A stretch of 39,640 nucleotides of DNA from JBKBIP01 sp046297495 (GTDB lineage Bacteria > Planctomycetota > Planctomycetia > Gemmatales > Gemmataceae). The notes beneath the pieces are model-generated. The model worked only from the letters and a program-made list of their open reading frames with translations. It ran no database searches and was not told the origin of the DNA. A program made the translations under genes and the position numbers. Shown one piece after another: positions 23,547 to 33,221 of the stretch (position 1 is its first letter; every line of letters starts with the position of its first letter). The stretch covers positions 1 to 39,640 of the forward strand of contig JBKBIP010000041.1 of NCBI GenBank assembly GCA_046297495.1, read 5' to 3'.

Positions 23547-23984
23547 GGGTTCCTCCTTTCTCTGAACCTGAATAAATTATCGCTGACATCGCGTCCCGCG
23601 CCAATGGGGAGTGGCGCGGCACGAGGAGCCGACGTGATCGACAGAATGGGATCGTGAACCAGTTGGTGGACAAGCACGCGGCAGCGCAGCTCCTCCCCCA
23701 TTTGACCCACCGCACCCATCCACTCGCCGCCTGGCTCAAGCAAACTGTTTATATCAAGTCACTCAGCGCTCCGCCGTGAGAAATACAGGTTCGCCTGCTT
23801 TCGTTGGTGATGTCTGAATCTAACGATTGCTCCGCTTATTTGGCTCGCAAGATTCATCCCGGGGTGACGAATAAGATTGATAAACGGGACCACCATCGAG
23901 TAGTGTATAAAGTCACCCTTCCCATGCGTGACCTAACCCACGAATGGATCGAACCTTACTCTCCTCTAACTTGAAAGACGCGCC
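23547..23984. other. Divergent intergenic region between Uma2 protein 2 and the zinc-ribbon protein
   Basis: It must hold promoters for both directions, though I see no consensus pair I trust. On the plus strand a GTG-started frame at about 23653-23779 reads VNQLVDKHAAAQLLPHLTHR and on, somewhat coding-like, but it is short and lacks a ribosome-binding site. A possible remnant, not called as a gene. Confidence 0.4.
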
Positions 23985-25457
23985 ATGCCAAACGACCGAT
24001 TCACCTGCCCGGAATGCGGCACGACGATGAAAACGGCCAAGCCGATGCCGTCGGGCACGAAGATCAAATGTCCCAAATGTACCGCCGTGTTCGCCGCCAC
24101 GGCGCAAACCGCCGCCAAAGTGACCAAGCCAGCCGCTGCTCGGCGCTCCGCCCCGCCGCCGAAATCCTCAAAGGGGGTCTTGATTGGTACTCTGTTGTTT
24201 CTGACGCTGTTGGTGGCTGGTGGCATGGCCGCCTGGGCTTTGCTGCCGCCGGAATTATTGGGCTTGAAGAAAACAACGGAAGTCGCCAAGGCCACGAACC
24301 CCACTACCCAGCCAACGAACATTCAGCCCGCGACGACTGAACCGAAGGGGCAGCAACCCCCCGACACACAACCAACGCCAGTGACCGGCAAAATCGATTT
24401 GACTTACGTGACGCCGAACTTTACCGCGGCAGTGATCATTAATCCCCAGCAAATCATGCAAGCCAAGGCCTTGGCTCCGTTCCTGACCAACGAAATACTG
24501 GACTTCGCCGAACAGCTGCTCGGCACCAACCCGCGCGATTTCGAGCAGTTTATCTTGCTCGTCGAACCGCAGCTGTTGGATCAGAAGATGCCAGTGGCCC
24601 CCGCGTTCATCACGAAATTCAATAAGCCGATTGACGGAGAAGCCTTTCTTCAGCAGGGAATACCGGGAATCGAGAAGGAAATGATGGATGGCAAAGTCGT
24701 TTATAGCGCCGTCCTGGATAATCCCCTCGGCCCCCAAGCCGGCGGTATCGACAAGGTTCCCGTGTATTCCCACGTGGCCGACGACCGAACCCTCATCGCC
24801 GCTCCACAACCGACTTTGAAAAAGATGTTGTCCGGCGCCGCCGGCAATTCCCTGCTGCGCGACAAGCTGGCGCGATTCGATACGTCCCATGATCTCACGG
24901 TCGTAGTCACGCTCGACAAGATCGGGCCGGTTCTTAGTGTCATGCTCATGCAAGCGGATCAAGAAGGCACGATTCCGCCCCCCTTCGCGGATGTGGTCAA
25001 GCTGCCGGAGATACTCGATTCGGCCACGCTCATCGTGAATATCAGCCGTGATCCACTGCTTCGATTGACTTTGGATAGCAAAACCCCAGAAGGGGCCGCC
25101 ACCGTGGAAAATCTCGTCCAAATGCTTCACGGCATGGGCAAGACGATGTATCCAGAGCTTCGCGAAGAAGGGGAGAGTGATCTACCCCCCGAAATGGCCA
25201 AGGAGCTGCTACCGGCTCTCGACCAGATGTGGAATGGCTTGTCCGTCCAACGAGACGGCGCCAGTGTTTCCGTCAGCGTGCCTCGACCGGAGAAACTGGG
25301 GGCACTGCTGTTGTTGATCCCCAGGGCCGTTCAAGGGGGTTCCCCCATCAACAACGACCCCCCGCCGCCACCACCGGACGCTCCAGGACACGCCTCACCC
25401 GATGCCGCGATGGACGCCTATCTCTTGACGCCAAACGTCTCGCCTCCGAATAACTAA
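23985..25457 (+). CDS. Zinc-ribbon single-pass membrane protein with large external domain
   Basis: A 490-residue protein. The N-terminus is a cytoplasmic zinc ribbon (CPECGTT at residues 8-11 and CPKCTAVF at 29-32, MJ0042 type). A basic Pro/Ala linker leads to one membrane segment (VLIGTLLFLTLLVAGGMAAWALL, about 65-87). Then come a Thr/Pro/Gln-rich stalk and a 300-residue external domain with repeated strand-helix units (DLTYVTPNFTAAVIINPQQI, DSATLIVNISRDPLLRLTL). The C-terminus is Pro-rich. Such fusions are a planctomycete habit; the outer domain resembles uncharacterised family members and its function is unknown. Confidence 0.75.
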   Translation: MPNDRFTCPECGTTMKTAKPMPSGTKIKCPKCTAVFAATAQTAAKVTKPAAARRSAPPPKSSKGVLIGTLLFLTLLVAGGMAAWALLPPELLGLKKTTEVAKATNPTTQPTNIQPATTEPKGQQPPDTQPTPVTGKIDLTYVTPNFTAAVIINPQQIMQAKALAPFLTNEILDFAEQLLGTNPRDFEQFILLVEPQLLDQKMPVAPAFITKFNKPIDGEAFLQQGIPGIEKEMMDGKVVYSAVLDNPLGPQAGGIDKVPVYSHVADDRTLIAAPQPTLKKMLSGAAGNSLLRDKLARFDTSHDLTVVVTLDKIGPVLSVMLMQADQEGTIPPPFADVVKLPEILDSATLIVNISRDPLLRLTLDSKTPEGAATVENLVQMLHGMGKTMYPELREEGESDLPPEMAKELLPALDQMWNGLSVQRDGASVSVSVPRPEKLGALLLLIPRAVQGGSPINNDPPPPPPDAPGHASPDAAMDAYLLTPNVSPPNN

Positions 25458-25579
25458 TTCCGTCAATTTATGCTGGCTCTCGCTACATCCCATGACTACG
25501 ATGGAGGTCGGATATGTGAAGTTTTAATGTAATCCCACGGCTGCGATGTGAGGTCGGAAGTGCGGGAAGGACAACCAAC

Positions 25580-27838
25580 ATGTCATCGTCGGTTCCCCCT
25601 CGAGAATATCCATTGCCGGTGACGCGCCATGCTTCTTCCGCCATGCCGACTCCGCTCGGCGAGATCATGCTCCAACAGTGGTTGGAGAGGTCGTTGATCA
25701 GCACGGAAGATTGGGAGCAGCTGCCCGCCGATGTTCAGGATCAGTTGCGAGCCTGTTGCCATCTGGATCAATTGGTCGAGCAACTGGCGGCGCATCGCCT
25801 GCTGACGGAATACCAGGCCATGCGCGTGCAGGCTGGCGCCCTGTTCGGTCTGGTACTGGGGAATTACCGGGTGCTGGATCGGCTCGGCAGCGGTGCCATG
25901 GGGGCGGTGTACAAGGCCGAGCATATCATCATGCGCCGTCTGGCGGCCATCAAAGTCATTTCGCTCCTGGCCAATGAGGATGCGGGCGTTCTGCGCCGCT
26001 TTCGAGCCGAGATTCGCGCCATCAGCCAGCTGCGACACCCCAACATCATCAGCGTGTACGATGCCGGTCACATCGCCCATCCGCAATCCGACAGCCCGGA
26101 TTTGCACTACTTTGTCATGGAATATCTGCCGGGCCGCGATCTGGACCACTGGGTCCGTTCCGATGGGCCGCTAGCCATCGACCAAGCGTGCGACGTGATT
26201 TATCAAGTGGCCAGCGCCTTGGTCGAAACGCACAAGCACAACCTGGTCCATCGGGACATCAAACCGTCCAACATTTTGGTCACGCCGGAACGCCAAGCCA
26301 AGTTGCTCGATTTCGGATTGGCCCGTCACTTGCAACATCGATTGACGGAACCGGGGGTCGTGCTGGGCACACTCGACTACATGGCCCCCGAACAAGCGAT
26401 GGATGCCAGCCGCGTGGACATCCGCACCGACATCTACGGGCTGGGCGGAACCTTGTTCTGGTGTTTGGCGCGGCGTTCCCCCTTTAATCTGCAGGGCAGT
26501 ATGACGGCCGAGGTCGTCCAGCGCATGACCCAGGCGGCGCCGTCGGTGCGCGTCCATCGCCCGGATGTGCCGGTGGAGCTGGATCATATCCTGGCCCGCA
26601 TGATGGCCTTGCGGCCAGACGACCGTTACCAAACCCCGCAAGCCGTGATGAACGCCCTGTTGCCGTTCTTGCAACCCGACCGCCGCGAACAATTTCTGGG
26701 CCAGCGCGGATCTCTTTCTCTTATTTCCGGCGAAGAAACGCAACCGACTGGCGGTTCCCGCGCCTGGAACCTACTGGTGGTGGATGATGAAGACCATATC
26801 CGCCAACTGTGCGTGGCGACCCTGAGCGCCGACGATAGGCACTGCGACGCGGCCAGCAGCGGGCAGCAGGCACTCACCCTGCTGACCCACAAACCGTATG
26901 ACTTGGTATTGTTGGACATCAATTTGCCGGACATCCCTGGCCTGCGCATCTTACGGCAACTGCGCCACAATCCCCCTGCGCCCTTCCTTAAGGTGATCAT
27001 GATCTCCGGCACGGTCAACGCCGATGAGATGGCCCGCCTGCTCTCGGCGGGGGCGGACGATTACCTGATCAAGCCGTTCAGTTTGGCGCAGCTGTTGGAA
27101 CGGGTGCGGTCGGCGTTGCGGCTCAAGGAGCTGCAAGAAAAATCGGCTGCCTTGAATCAACAGCTTCGTGTGCTGACCGCGCAACAGGAGCGCCAGTTGC
27201 ACGCCACCGATACGAACCTGGTCAAGGCCCGCCAGGCCCTGGTCTCGGTCTTGACGCGCATCATGGGCCAGCGGTTCCGCCTCCTGCAAGACACCAGCCT
27301 CTCCCTGGCTCGCGTGTGCCGCTGTTTGGCGGCGGAAGCGGCCCGTCTTCCCCACTACGCCGCGCACATCGATGAAGCCTTTATCCGCACCCTGGAAAGT
27401 TGTGTCCCCTTGCACGACTTGGGCATGGTGGTCTTGCCGGATCACATCCTGTTCAATTCTGAAAAATTGACGGACGAAGACCGTCTCATCATGCAAACAC
27501 ATACTACACTGGGAGCAGAAATCCTGACGGAAGCGATCCGCTCTCATGACTTTGATTCTGCTTTTCTGCAGATGGCCAGTCAAGTGATCCGCCATCATCA
27601 CGAGCGCTGGGACGGCACGGGGTATCCCGACCGGCTGGCGGGAGAAGCCATCCCTTTGTCAGCGCGGATCACCACTTTGGCCGATGTGTACGTCGCCCTA
27701 CGCTTTCGCCGTCCCCATCGTCCCGCCTTGGCCCACGAACCGACAGTGCAACTCGTTATTCATGGCGAGGGACATTTTGATCCACTCTTGTTGCAAGCTT
27801 TTCAGCGCGTGGCGGATCGGTTGGATCAGTTGTTGTGA
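25580..27838 (+). CDS. Ser/Thr protein kinase fused to a REC domain and an HD-GYP domain
   Basis: A 752-residue protein. An N-terminal helical region (about 20-90) precedes the kinase: glycine loop GSGAMGAV, Lys125 (AAIKVI), HRDIKPSN with catalytic Asp226, DFGLA and APEQ. No membrane segment follows the kinase. A receiver domain starts near residue 393 (LLVVDDEDH), with phospho-acceptor Asp446 (LLDINLPD) and the KPF lysine loop. A coiled coil links to HD-GYP: H612-D613 (LHDLGM), HHHERWDGTGYP with G681-Y682-P683, and TTLADVYVAL. HD-GYP domains cleave cyclic-di-GMP. HDIGK is changed to HDLGM and ADVYDAL to ADVYVAL, so activity needs testing. Confidence 0.9.
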   Translation: MSSSVPPREYPLPVTRHASSAMPTPLGEIMLQQWLERSLISTEDWEQLPADVQDQLRACCHLDQLVEQLAAHRLLTEYQAMRVQAGALFGLVLGNYRVLDRLGSGAMGAVYKAEHIIMRRLAAIKVISLLANEDAGVLRRFRAEIRAISQLRHPNIISVYDAGHIAHPQSDSPDLHYFVMEYLPGRDLDHWVRSDGPLAIDQACDVIYQVASALVETHKHNLVHRDIKPSNILVTPERQAKLLDFGLARHLQHRLTEPGVVLGTLDYMAPEQAMDASRVDIRTDIYGLGGTLFWCLARRSPFNLQGSMTAEVVQRMTQAAPSVRVHRPDVPVELDHILARMMALRPDDRYQTPQAVMNALLPFLQPDRREQFLGQRGSLSLISGEETQPTGGSRAWNLLVVDDEDHIRQLCVATLSADDRHCDAASSGQQALTLLTHKPYDLVLLDINLPDIPGLRILRQLRHNPPAPFLKVIMISGTVNADEMARLLSAGADDYLIKPFSLAQLLERVRSALRLKELQEKSAALNQQLRVLTAQQERQLHATDTNLVKARQALVSVLTRIMGQRFRLLQDTSLSLARVCRCLAAEAARLPHYAAHIDEAFIRTLESCVPLHDLGMVVLPDHILFNSEKLTDEDRLIMQTHTTLGAEILTEAIRSHDFDSAFLQMASQVIRHHHERWDGTGYPDRLAGEAIPLSARITTLADVYVALRFRRPHRPALAHEPTVQLVIHGEGHFDPLLLQAFQRVADRLDQLL

Positions 27839-27857
27839 ACGGTAAGAAAGTTCATAG

Positions 27858-27959
27858 CCAGGGGCGTTAGCCCCTGGAAGAGATGGCATATGGATTCCAA
27901 AGCCCCGTAGGGGCGGCAGCGAATGCGACAAACGGTGTTTCTGTCGCCCCTACGGGGCT
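27858..27959. repeat. Composite inverted-repeat block (two hairpins)
   Basis: Hairpin 1: CCAGGGGC (27858-27865), GTTA loop, GCCCCTGG (27870-27877). Hairpin 2: 19-base arms at 27901-27919 and 27941-27959 with one mismatch, sharing the core CCCCGTAGGGGCG and its complement, with a 21-base loop. The two sit 23 bases apart between the kinase stop and the histidine kinase start. Such blocks occur as dispersed repeats in planctomycete intergenic DNA (recollection). They could terminate the kinase transcript. Confidence 0.75.
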
Positions 27960-28059
27960 GCGGAATTCGTGTGACGAACATCCCTGCCGGTGTAATAGTG
28001 TCCGCGCCGTTCCGCCGCTGACAGCAAGACACAACCATGCTTCGCGGGAGATTGCTACG

Positions 28060-30318
28060 ATGATTCCCCCCCCTCGTCTCGAACCCCGCAATCTGTTGCC
28101 CTGGTTGCAATGGTCGCTGCAACAGCGTGCCGTGGTCGTCGTCAGCCTTTTGGTGGTCGCTTTCGGTTTGAGCATCTGCGTACCCACGCTGCACGAAGCC
28201 TGGGTGCTGTATCTGCCGGCCGTGGTGTTGGCTGCGTATGGCTTGGGCGTGCGCGCCCTGTATGGCGTGCTCCTCACGATTTTTGCCTTGATGGGAATTC
28301 AACTGGGCTATCGCGCTTGGAACCACCTCGATCTGGATTTGATCGACCAGACCTTGGCGGCCAGCACGATCCTCGTGCTGGGCGGCCTGTGTCTTTGGCA
28401 TTTGCGTGTCATTGAACAGCGCGAGCTGGCCAGTGAACGCTATCTTCGCCGCTTATGCGACTGTGCTCCGGTGGGGATCGCCGTGACCGACCAGAATGGC
28501 AGCGTGATCCACGTCAACTCCGCCGGTCTGCGGATTTTGAACTTGCCCGCGGAAGAGGGCTTGGGGGACCGCTGGATTCAGCATGTGCATCCCGATGATC
28601 GCGCGGCCGTGGTGGGCGACTGGCAACGGTACGTCCGAGGAGAAAGCCCAAATTACCAGGAGGAGTTTCGTTTGGTCCAGCCGGACCAGTACCGCTGGGT
28701 CCGCTGCCGCGTGGCTCCTATTCAGGATGACGACTTGTCGCCGCTGGGCTTCATCGTCACCCTGGACGACGTCACGGAGAGCAAACTTCACGAGGCGGAA
28801 GCCCGCGCGGCGGCGGAACGCATCCGCCAGCAAGCCGCCCTGTTGGACGCCGCCAACGACGCCATCATGGTCCGCGATTTGGAGGAACGAATCATGTACT
28901 GGTCCGGCGGCGCCGAGCGCTTGTATGGTTGGACCGCCGCCGAGGCAGTCGGTCAACGGGCGGTGGACTTGTTCTATCCAGAATCAACCGCCGACCAGGA
29001 AGCCGCGCAGCGCGCGGTTTTAGACAAAGAGGAATGGACGGGCGAATTGCGGCATGTCACCAAAGCGGGGCGAGAGATCATCGTGGCCAGCCGCTGGACA
29101 TTGTTGCGGGACGAGGAAGGACGACCCAAGGGAAAACTGATCCTGAACTCGAACATCACCGAGAAAAAACAACATGAAGCCGAGGTGTTGCGCTTGCAGC
29201 GCCTCGAAAGCATCGGCACCTTGGCGGGGGGCATCGCGCATGACCTGAATAACGTCCTGGCCCCCATCATGATGTCGGTGGACATCCTCAAAATGAAACA
29301 TAATGATCCGGCCACGTTGTCCATCTTGGATATTTTGTCGAACAGTACGCAGCGCGGCGCCGACTTGATTCGCCAAGTTCTCTCCTTTGCCCGGGGCACT
29401 CCGGGACAGCGGCATACCCTCAGCTTACATCCTCTGGTCAATGAATTGACCAAGCTGTTGCGCCAGACGTTTCCGCGCTCCATTGAGGTGGAGATGAAAG
29501 TTGCCGAGGATACCTGGCACCTTTCCGCCGATGCCACCCAAATTCACCAGGTCCTCATGAATCTGTGCGTCAATGCCCGCGATGCCATGCCGGATGGCGG
29601 CCATTTGACCATCGTCACGCGCAACGTGATGGCCGATGCGGCGTTCATCCACCGCCATCCCGAAGCCCAACTCGGCCCTTACGTGTGTCTGTCGGTGTGC
29701 GACACCGGCGCCGGCATTCCGCCCGAAATCCAGGAGCGCGTCTTCGAGCCATTTTTCACGACGAAAAACGTGGGAGAGGGAACAGGATTGGGTCTTCCCA
29801 TTGTCGTCGGCATCGTCAAGGCCCACGGCGGTTTCATCACGCTGAAGAGCACGGTTGGCGCTGGCAGCTGTTTTGAAGTGTATCTGCCGGCGGACCAACC
29901 GGGCGCGGAACAGGCCCAGCGGCAAACGCTTCAGGACGTTTGCCCCGGACGCGGCGAGATGGTGCTAGTCGTCGATGATGAGCCGGCCATCCGCGAAATT
30001 GCCCGTTCCACCTTGACGGCCTACGGTTACCAGGTGATGACCGCAACCCAGGGGAAGGAAGCCGTGGAGCTGTACGCGCAAATGGGGCAAAATATCCATG
30101 TGGTCATCACGGATATGATCATGCCGGTGATGGACGGCGGCGCCACGATTCGCTCGCTGCGCACCCTCAATCCCCAGGTGCGCATCATCGCTGCCAGTGG
30201 TCTGAATGACAGCCTTCCGGAAGACCCGACGCAGCTCGGCGTGGCGGATATTTTGTCTAAACCCTTCACGGCTCCCATTCTCTTGCAAACCATTCGCCAG
30301 GTGCTCGACAAACCCTGA
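28060..30318 (+). CDS. PAS-containing hybrid histidine kinase
   Basis: A 752-residue protein from ATG 28060 (CGGGAG upstream). The longer frame from 27883 only translates the repeat block. N-terminal membrane segments lie near residues 22-115. Two PAS domains follow (LCDCAPVGIAVTDQNGSVIH and LLDAANDAIMVRDLEERI). The dimerisation helix holds His394 in GTLAGGIAHDLNNVLAP. The ATPase domain has NLCVNARDAM (N box), DTGAGIPPE (G1), EPFFTT (F box) and GTGLGLP (G2). A C-terminal receiver has VVDDEP, Asp685 (ITDMIMP) and LSKPF. It probably senses a signal at the membrane and passes phosphate to its own or a partner receiver. Confidence 0.92.
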   Translation: MIPPPRLEPRNLLPWLQWSLQQRAVVVVSLLVVAFGLSICVPTLHEAWVLYLPAVVLAAYGLGVRALYGVLLTIFALMGIQLGYRAWNHLDLDLIDQTLAASTILVLGGLCLWHLRVIEQRELASERYLRRLCDCAPVGIAVTDQNGSVIHVNSAGLRILNLPAEEGLGDRWIQHVHPDDRAAVVGDWQRYVRGESPNYQEEFRLVQPDQYRWVRCRVAPIQDDDLSPLGFIVTLDDVTESKLHEAEARAAAERIRQQAALLDAANDAIMVRDLEERIMYWSGGAERLYGWTAAEAVGQRAVDLFYPESTADQEAAQRAVLDKEEWTGELRHVTKAGREIIVASRWTLLRDEEGRPKGKLILNSNITEKKQHEAEVLRLQRLESIGTLAGGIAHDLNNVLAPIMMSVDILKMKHNDPATLSILDILSNSTQRGADLIRQVLSFARGTPGQRHTLSLHPLVNELTKLLRQTFPRSIEVEMKVAEDTWHLSADATQIHQVLMNLCVNARDAMPDGGHLTIVTRNVMADAAFIHRHPEAQLGPYVCLSVCDTGAGIPPEIQERVFEPFFTTKNVGEGTGLGLPIVVGIVKAHGGFITLKSTVGAGSCFEVYLPADQPGAEQAQRQTLQDVCPGRGEMVLVVDDEPAIREIARSTLTAYGYQVMTATQGKEAVELYAQMGQNIHVVITDMIMPVMDGGATIRSLRTLNPQVRIIAASGLNDSLPEDPTQLGVADILSKPFTAPILLQTIRQVLDKP

Positions 30319-30436
30319 CGAGCGGGGTTGACCCGTTCCACCTTGGGAATGTATTTCTGCCGTCTGTCGGGGACGCGGCCCCGGCGCGTGGGAATCACGT
30401 TCGCGCGCTCCCGCCCTGTGGTCAAGGTAGGATGCC

Positions 30437-32050
30437 ATGCTGTTTTGCTCGGAACAGTATCTCGTTTTTTTCACGCTCATCTTCGTCGTGTATTGGTCGC
30501 TGCCCCATGTGGGGGTTCGTCTGGGTGTCTTGCTGGCCGCCGCCGTCGTCCTGACCTGGAACGCCGCCAGCTGGATGAGTCTGTTGGCCACCCTGGACCC
30601 CGTGATCATTTTGAACAATCTGCTGGCCAGTCATTACCAAGATACGTTGGCGGCCATTGTGTTGCTCGGCGCGCTGGCGGCGTTCGTGGTCGGCGCGGAT
30701 CGTGGCCGTGTCTGGCTGTTGCTGCTAGCCAGTTATTTCTTCTACGCCAGTTGGAACCATTGGCTGGCCGGCTTAATTTTTCTCAGCACGACGATTGATT
30801 ACTGGATTGGCCGAGGCTTGGATGCGTGGACTTCCCCGCGTGGACGGCGGGTGTTGTTAGGTGTGAGCCTGATCGCCAACTTGGGATTGTTGTGTTATTT
30901 CAAATACGTCAACTTCTTTCTGGAATCGTTGGAACAGGCCTTACGCGCCGCGGGTGGCACAACTTCCTTGCCGTTGTTGCAAGTGATTTTACCCATCGGC
31001 ATCTCGTTTTACACGTTTGAAGCGATTAATTACACCATTGATGTGTATCGCCGCAAGGCGCCGGCGGAACGCAACTTGGCCAATTTCATGTTGTTCATCA
31101 CCTTTTTCCCACATCTCGTCGCCGGACCGATTGTGCGAGCCAAGGACTTTCTGCCGCAAATCGAACGAGTCAAACAGTGGAACTGGTCGCGCCTGCAGCT
31201 TGGCGCGCAGTATTTTCTCTTGGGCTTGTTCAAGAAATTGGCGATTGCCGACCGCATGGCGGTGTATGCCGATCCGGTGTTCGCCGATCCGAGCGCGTTT
31301 AGCTCGCATGTCGTCTGGCTGGCGGCGCTGGCATACGCCCTGCAAATCTACTGTGATTTTTCCGGTTACACTGACATGGCCCTGGGATCGGCGCATATGC
31401 TCGGTTACAAGCTGGCCATGAATTTCAACATGCCGTACCTATCCAAGAATATCTCCGAATTTTGGCGGCGCTGGCACATCTCCTTATCCACCTGGCTGCG
31501 CGATTACCTGTTTATTCCGCTAGGGGGAAGTCGCAATGGCTCCTGGCAAACGGCCCGGAATTTGATGATCACCATGACGCTCGGCGGCCTGTGGCATGGC
31601 GCTAACTGGACGTTTGTTATCTGGGGGATGTTACATGGGACATTGCTGATTGGTCATCGCGCGTTTCGTTCCTTTAGTCAAGGGATGCCTCGCTTGGACA
31701 GTTTGTTACAGTCCCACCCTGGCATCTGGTTGCGCATCGGGTTGACCTTTTCCACTGTGTCGCTGTGTTGGATTTTCTTCCGCGCGCAGACGCTGACCGA
31801 CGCCCTGACGTTCTTGCACCGCATGTTCATCCCCTTCAAGGGACGGGGGGCGGAGATGCACAACATCAGCTTGTTCGTCACGTTGGCCGTGATGCTGCTT
31901 TGTCATATCCTGGTCCAGCGCGGCTGGTGGCGGCGTCTGGCCATCCGCCTGCCGGCTCCGGTGATGGGCTTCGGCTACGCGGCCGTGTTGACTTTGGCCC
32001 TGATGCTGGCCCCCGATGCCGGCAAGGCGTTTATTTACTTCCAATTTTAA
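30437..32050 (+). CDS. MBOAT-family membrane O-acyltransferase (AlgI/DltB-like)
   Basis: A 537-residue protein with about ten membrane segments and a start preceded by AAGGTAGG. MBOAT landmarks: YFFYASWN near residue 95, LPIGISFYTFEAINY (about 180-195), FFPHLVAGPI (about 220), YCDFSGYTDMALG (about 310), FWRRWHISLSTWLRDYLFIPLGGSR (about 335-360) and GGLWHGANWTF with the catalytic His387. In the AlgI/DltB branch such proteins carry acetyl groups across the membrane for transfer to a polymer. Three SGNH-like proteins directly downstream are the likely partner acyl acceptors/transferases, so the locus probably O-acetylates an exported polysaccharide. Confidence 0.92.
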   Translation: MLFCSEQYLVFFTLIFVVYWSLPHVGVRLGVLLAAAVVLTWNAASWMSLLATLDPVIILNNLLASHYQDTLAAIVLLGALAAFVVGADRGRVWLLLLASYFFYASWNHWLAGLIFLSTTIDYWIGRGLDAWTSPRGRRVLLGVSLIANLGLLCYFKYVNFFLESLEQALRAAGGTTSLPLLQVILPIGISFYTFEAINYTIDVYRRKAPAERNLANFMLFITFFPHLVAGPIVRAKDFLPQIERVKQWNWSRLQLGAQYFLLGLFKKLAIADRMAVYADPVFADPSAFSSHVVWLAALAYALQIYCDFSGYTDMALGSAHMLGYKLAMNFNMPYLSKNISEFWRRWHISLSTWLRDYLFIPLGGSRNGSWQTARNLMITMTLGGLWHGANWTFVIWGMLHGTLLIGHRAFRSFSQGMPRLDSLLQSHPGIWLRIGLTFSTVSLCWIFFRAQTLTDALTFLHRMFIPFKGRGAEMHNISLFVTLAVMLLCHILVQRGWWRRLAIRLPAPVMGFGYAAVLTLALMLAPDAGKAFIYFQF

Positions 32051-32080
32051 TTGCCTGGGGCATTCACGCCACGCCGATCC

Positions 32081-33211
32081 ATGACACCACATCGCCAACA
32101 TGTTCGCCGTCACGCGCGCCGCGCCCTCCTGTGGGGCGTGACCGGCTTTGTCATCGCGCAACTGAGCATGGCGCTGCTCATGGATTATGCCTGGCCGCAG
32201 CTGCGCGATCCCTATTACGCCTTCAAGGTGGACAAGCTGCGCCAGCGCCAGCGTGATGTCGCGCGCGGCCCGCGGGGGAAGACGGCAACGCCGCCGACGG
32301 TCGTGATGCTGGGTAGCTCCCGCGCGGCCATGGGGCTACAGGCCCTGCGGCTGGAGGAACAGCTGCGGCATGAATTGGGGCAGCCGGTTGTCGTGTTCAA
32401 CTTTGGCACCCCCGCGACCGGGCCAATCTTGGAATATCTGTATCTGCGCCGACTACTACGGGATGGTATCCGGCCCTCCTTGTTGCTGGTGGAGGTACTC
32501 GTTCCTCAATTCGCCACGACGGGGTTGGGGCCGGTGGAATCGGTGCTGCTGCCGACCAACCGCCTGTGGTGGCATGAGCTAGAACAACTGGAACGACTGG
32601 GTTGGTCCATGTCCGAGCGGCGCCGCGAATGGCCGATGACCTGGGTGGTGCCGTCGTATTGTCAGCGTTTTGCCTTGGTCAGCTGGTTGGCGCCGACCTG
32701 GCTTTCCTGGCGGCAACGGCAGGACTGGGGGCGCGGCGGCGATGCGTGCGGCTGGGTGCCAATGGCCGGGCAGCAGCGAACCGCCGAATCCGCGCGCCGC
32801 GCCTTGGAGCGGGCCGAGCAAGAGTACGCCACCGCCTTACGCTATTTCGCCCTCGACCCGGTGGCCGCCAACGCCACACGCGCGCTGCTGAGCTTGTGTC
32901 AGCAAGAAGACATTCCCGTCGCCCTGGTATGGATGCCGGAAGGCGCGCCTTTTCGCAGTTGGTACTCGGCGTCGTGCCGACGGCAGATGCAAGCGTTCCT
33001 GAGTCAGATGCAGGCGGAGTATCCCGTGACGCTCATCGACGCTCAATGCTGGCAAGCAGATGACGATTTCCATGACGCCCATCATCTGTTGCGCGACGGC
33101 GCGGCACGCTTCACCGAACGGTTGGGCCGTGAATATGTGTTGCCGTTGCTCGCCAACGATCCGAAACTGGGCGCGCGGTGGACGCAAGCCCCCCGCGCGC
33201 CGCTGCAATAG
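32081..33211 (+). CDS. SGNH-like membrane-anchored protein, paralogue 1 of 3
   Basis: A 376-residue protein with start ATG 32081 (a TTG at 32051 follows the MBOAT stop directly and is the alternative). One N-terminal membrane anchor (ALLWGVTGFVIAQLSMALLM). SGNH-type block I is MLGSSRAAMG at about 82-91 with the presumed catalytic Ser. A C-terminal D-x-x-H is in DDFHDAHHLLRDGA. The family plan matches the AlgJ/AlgX/DltD group that completes polysaccharide or teichoic acid acylation outside the membrane. It follows the MBOAT gene immediately; 10 bases separate it from paralogue 2. A Cys-rich middle loop (GGDACGWVP) is not shared. Confidence 0.8.
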   Translation: MTPHRQHVRRHARRALLWGVTGFVIAQLSMALLMDYAWPQLRDPYYAFKVDKLRQRQRDVARGPRGKTATPPTVVMLGSSRAAMGLQALRLEEQLRHELGQPVVVFNFGTPATGPILEYLYLRRLLRDGIRPSLLLVEVLVPQFATTGLGPVESVLLPTNRLWWHELEQLERLGWSMSERRREWPMTWVVPSYCQRFALVSWLAPTWLSWRQRQDWGRGGDACGWVPMAGQQRTAESARRALERAEQEYATALRYFALDPVAANATRALLSLCQQEDIPVALVWMPEGAPFRSWYSASCRRQMQAFLSQMQAEYPVTLIDAQCWQADDDFHDAHHLLRDGAARFTERLGREYVLPLLANDPKLGARWTQAPRAPLQ

Positions 33212-33221
33212 GGGCGGAATC

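Noticed and set aside
27883..28059. Extended N-terminus of the hybrid histidine kinase from ATG 27883
   Set aside because: The extra 59 codons only translate the inverted-repeat block; ATG 28060 has a ribosome-binding site and starts right before the membrane segments.
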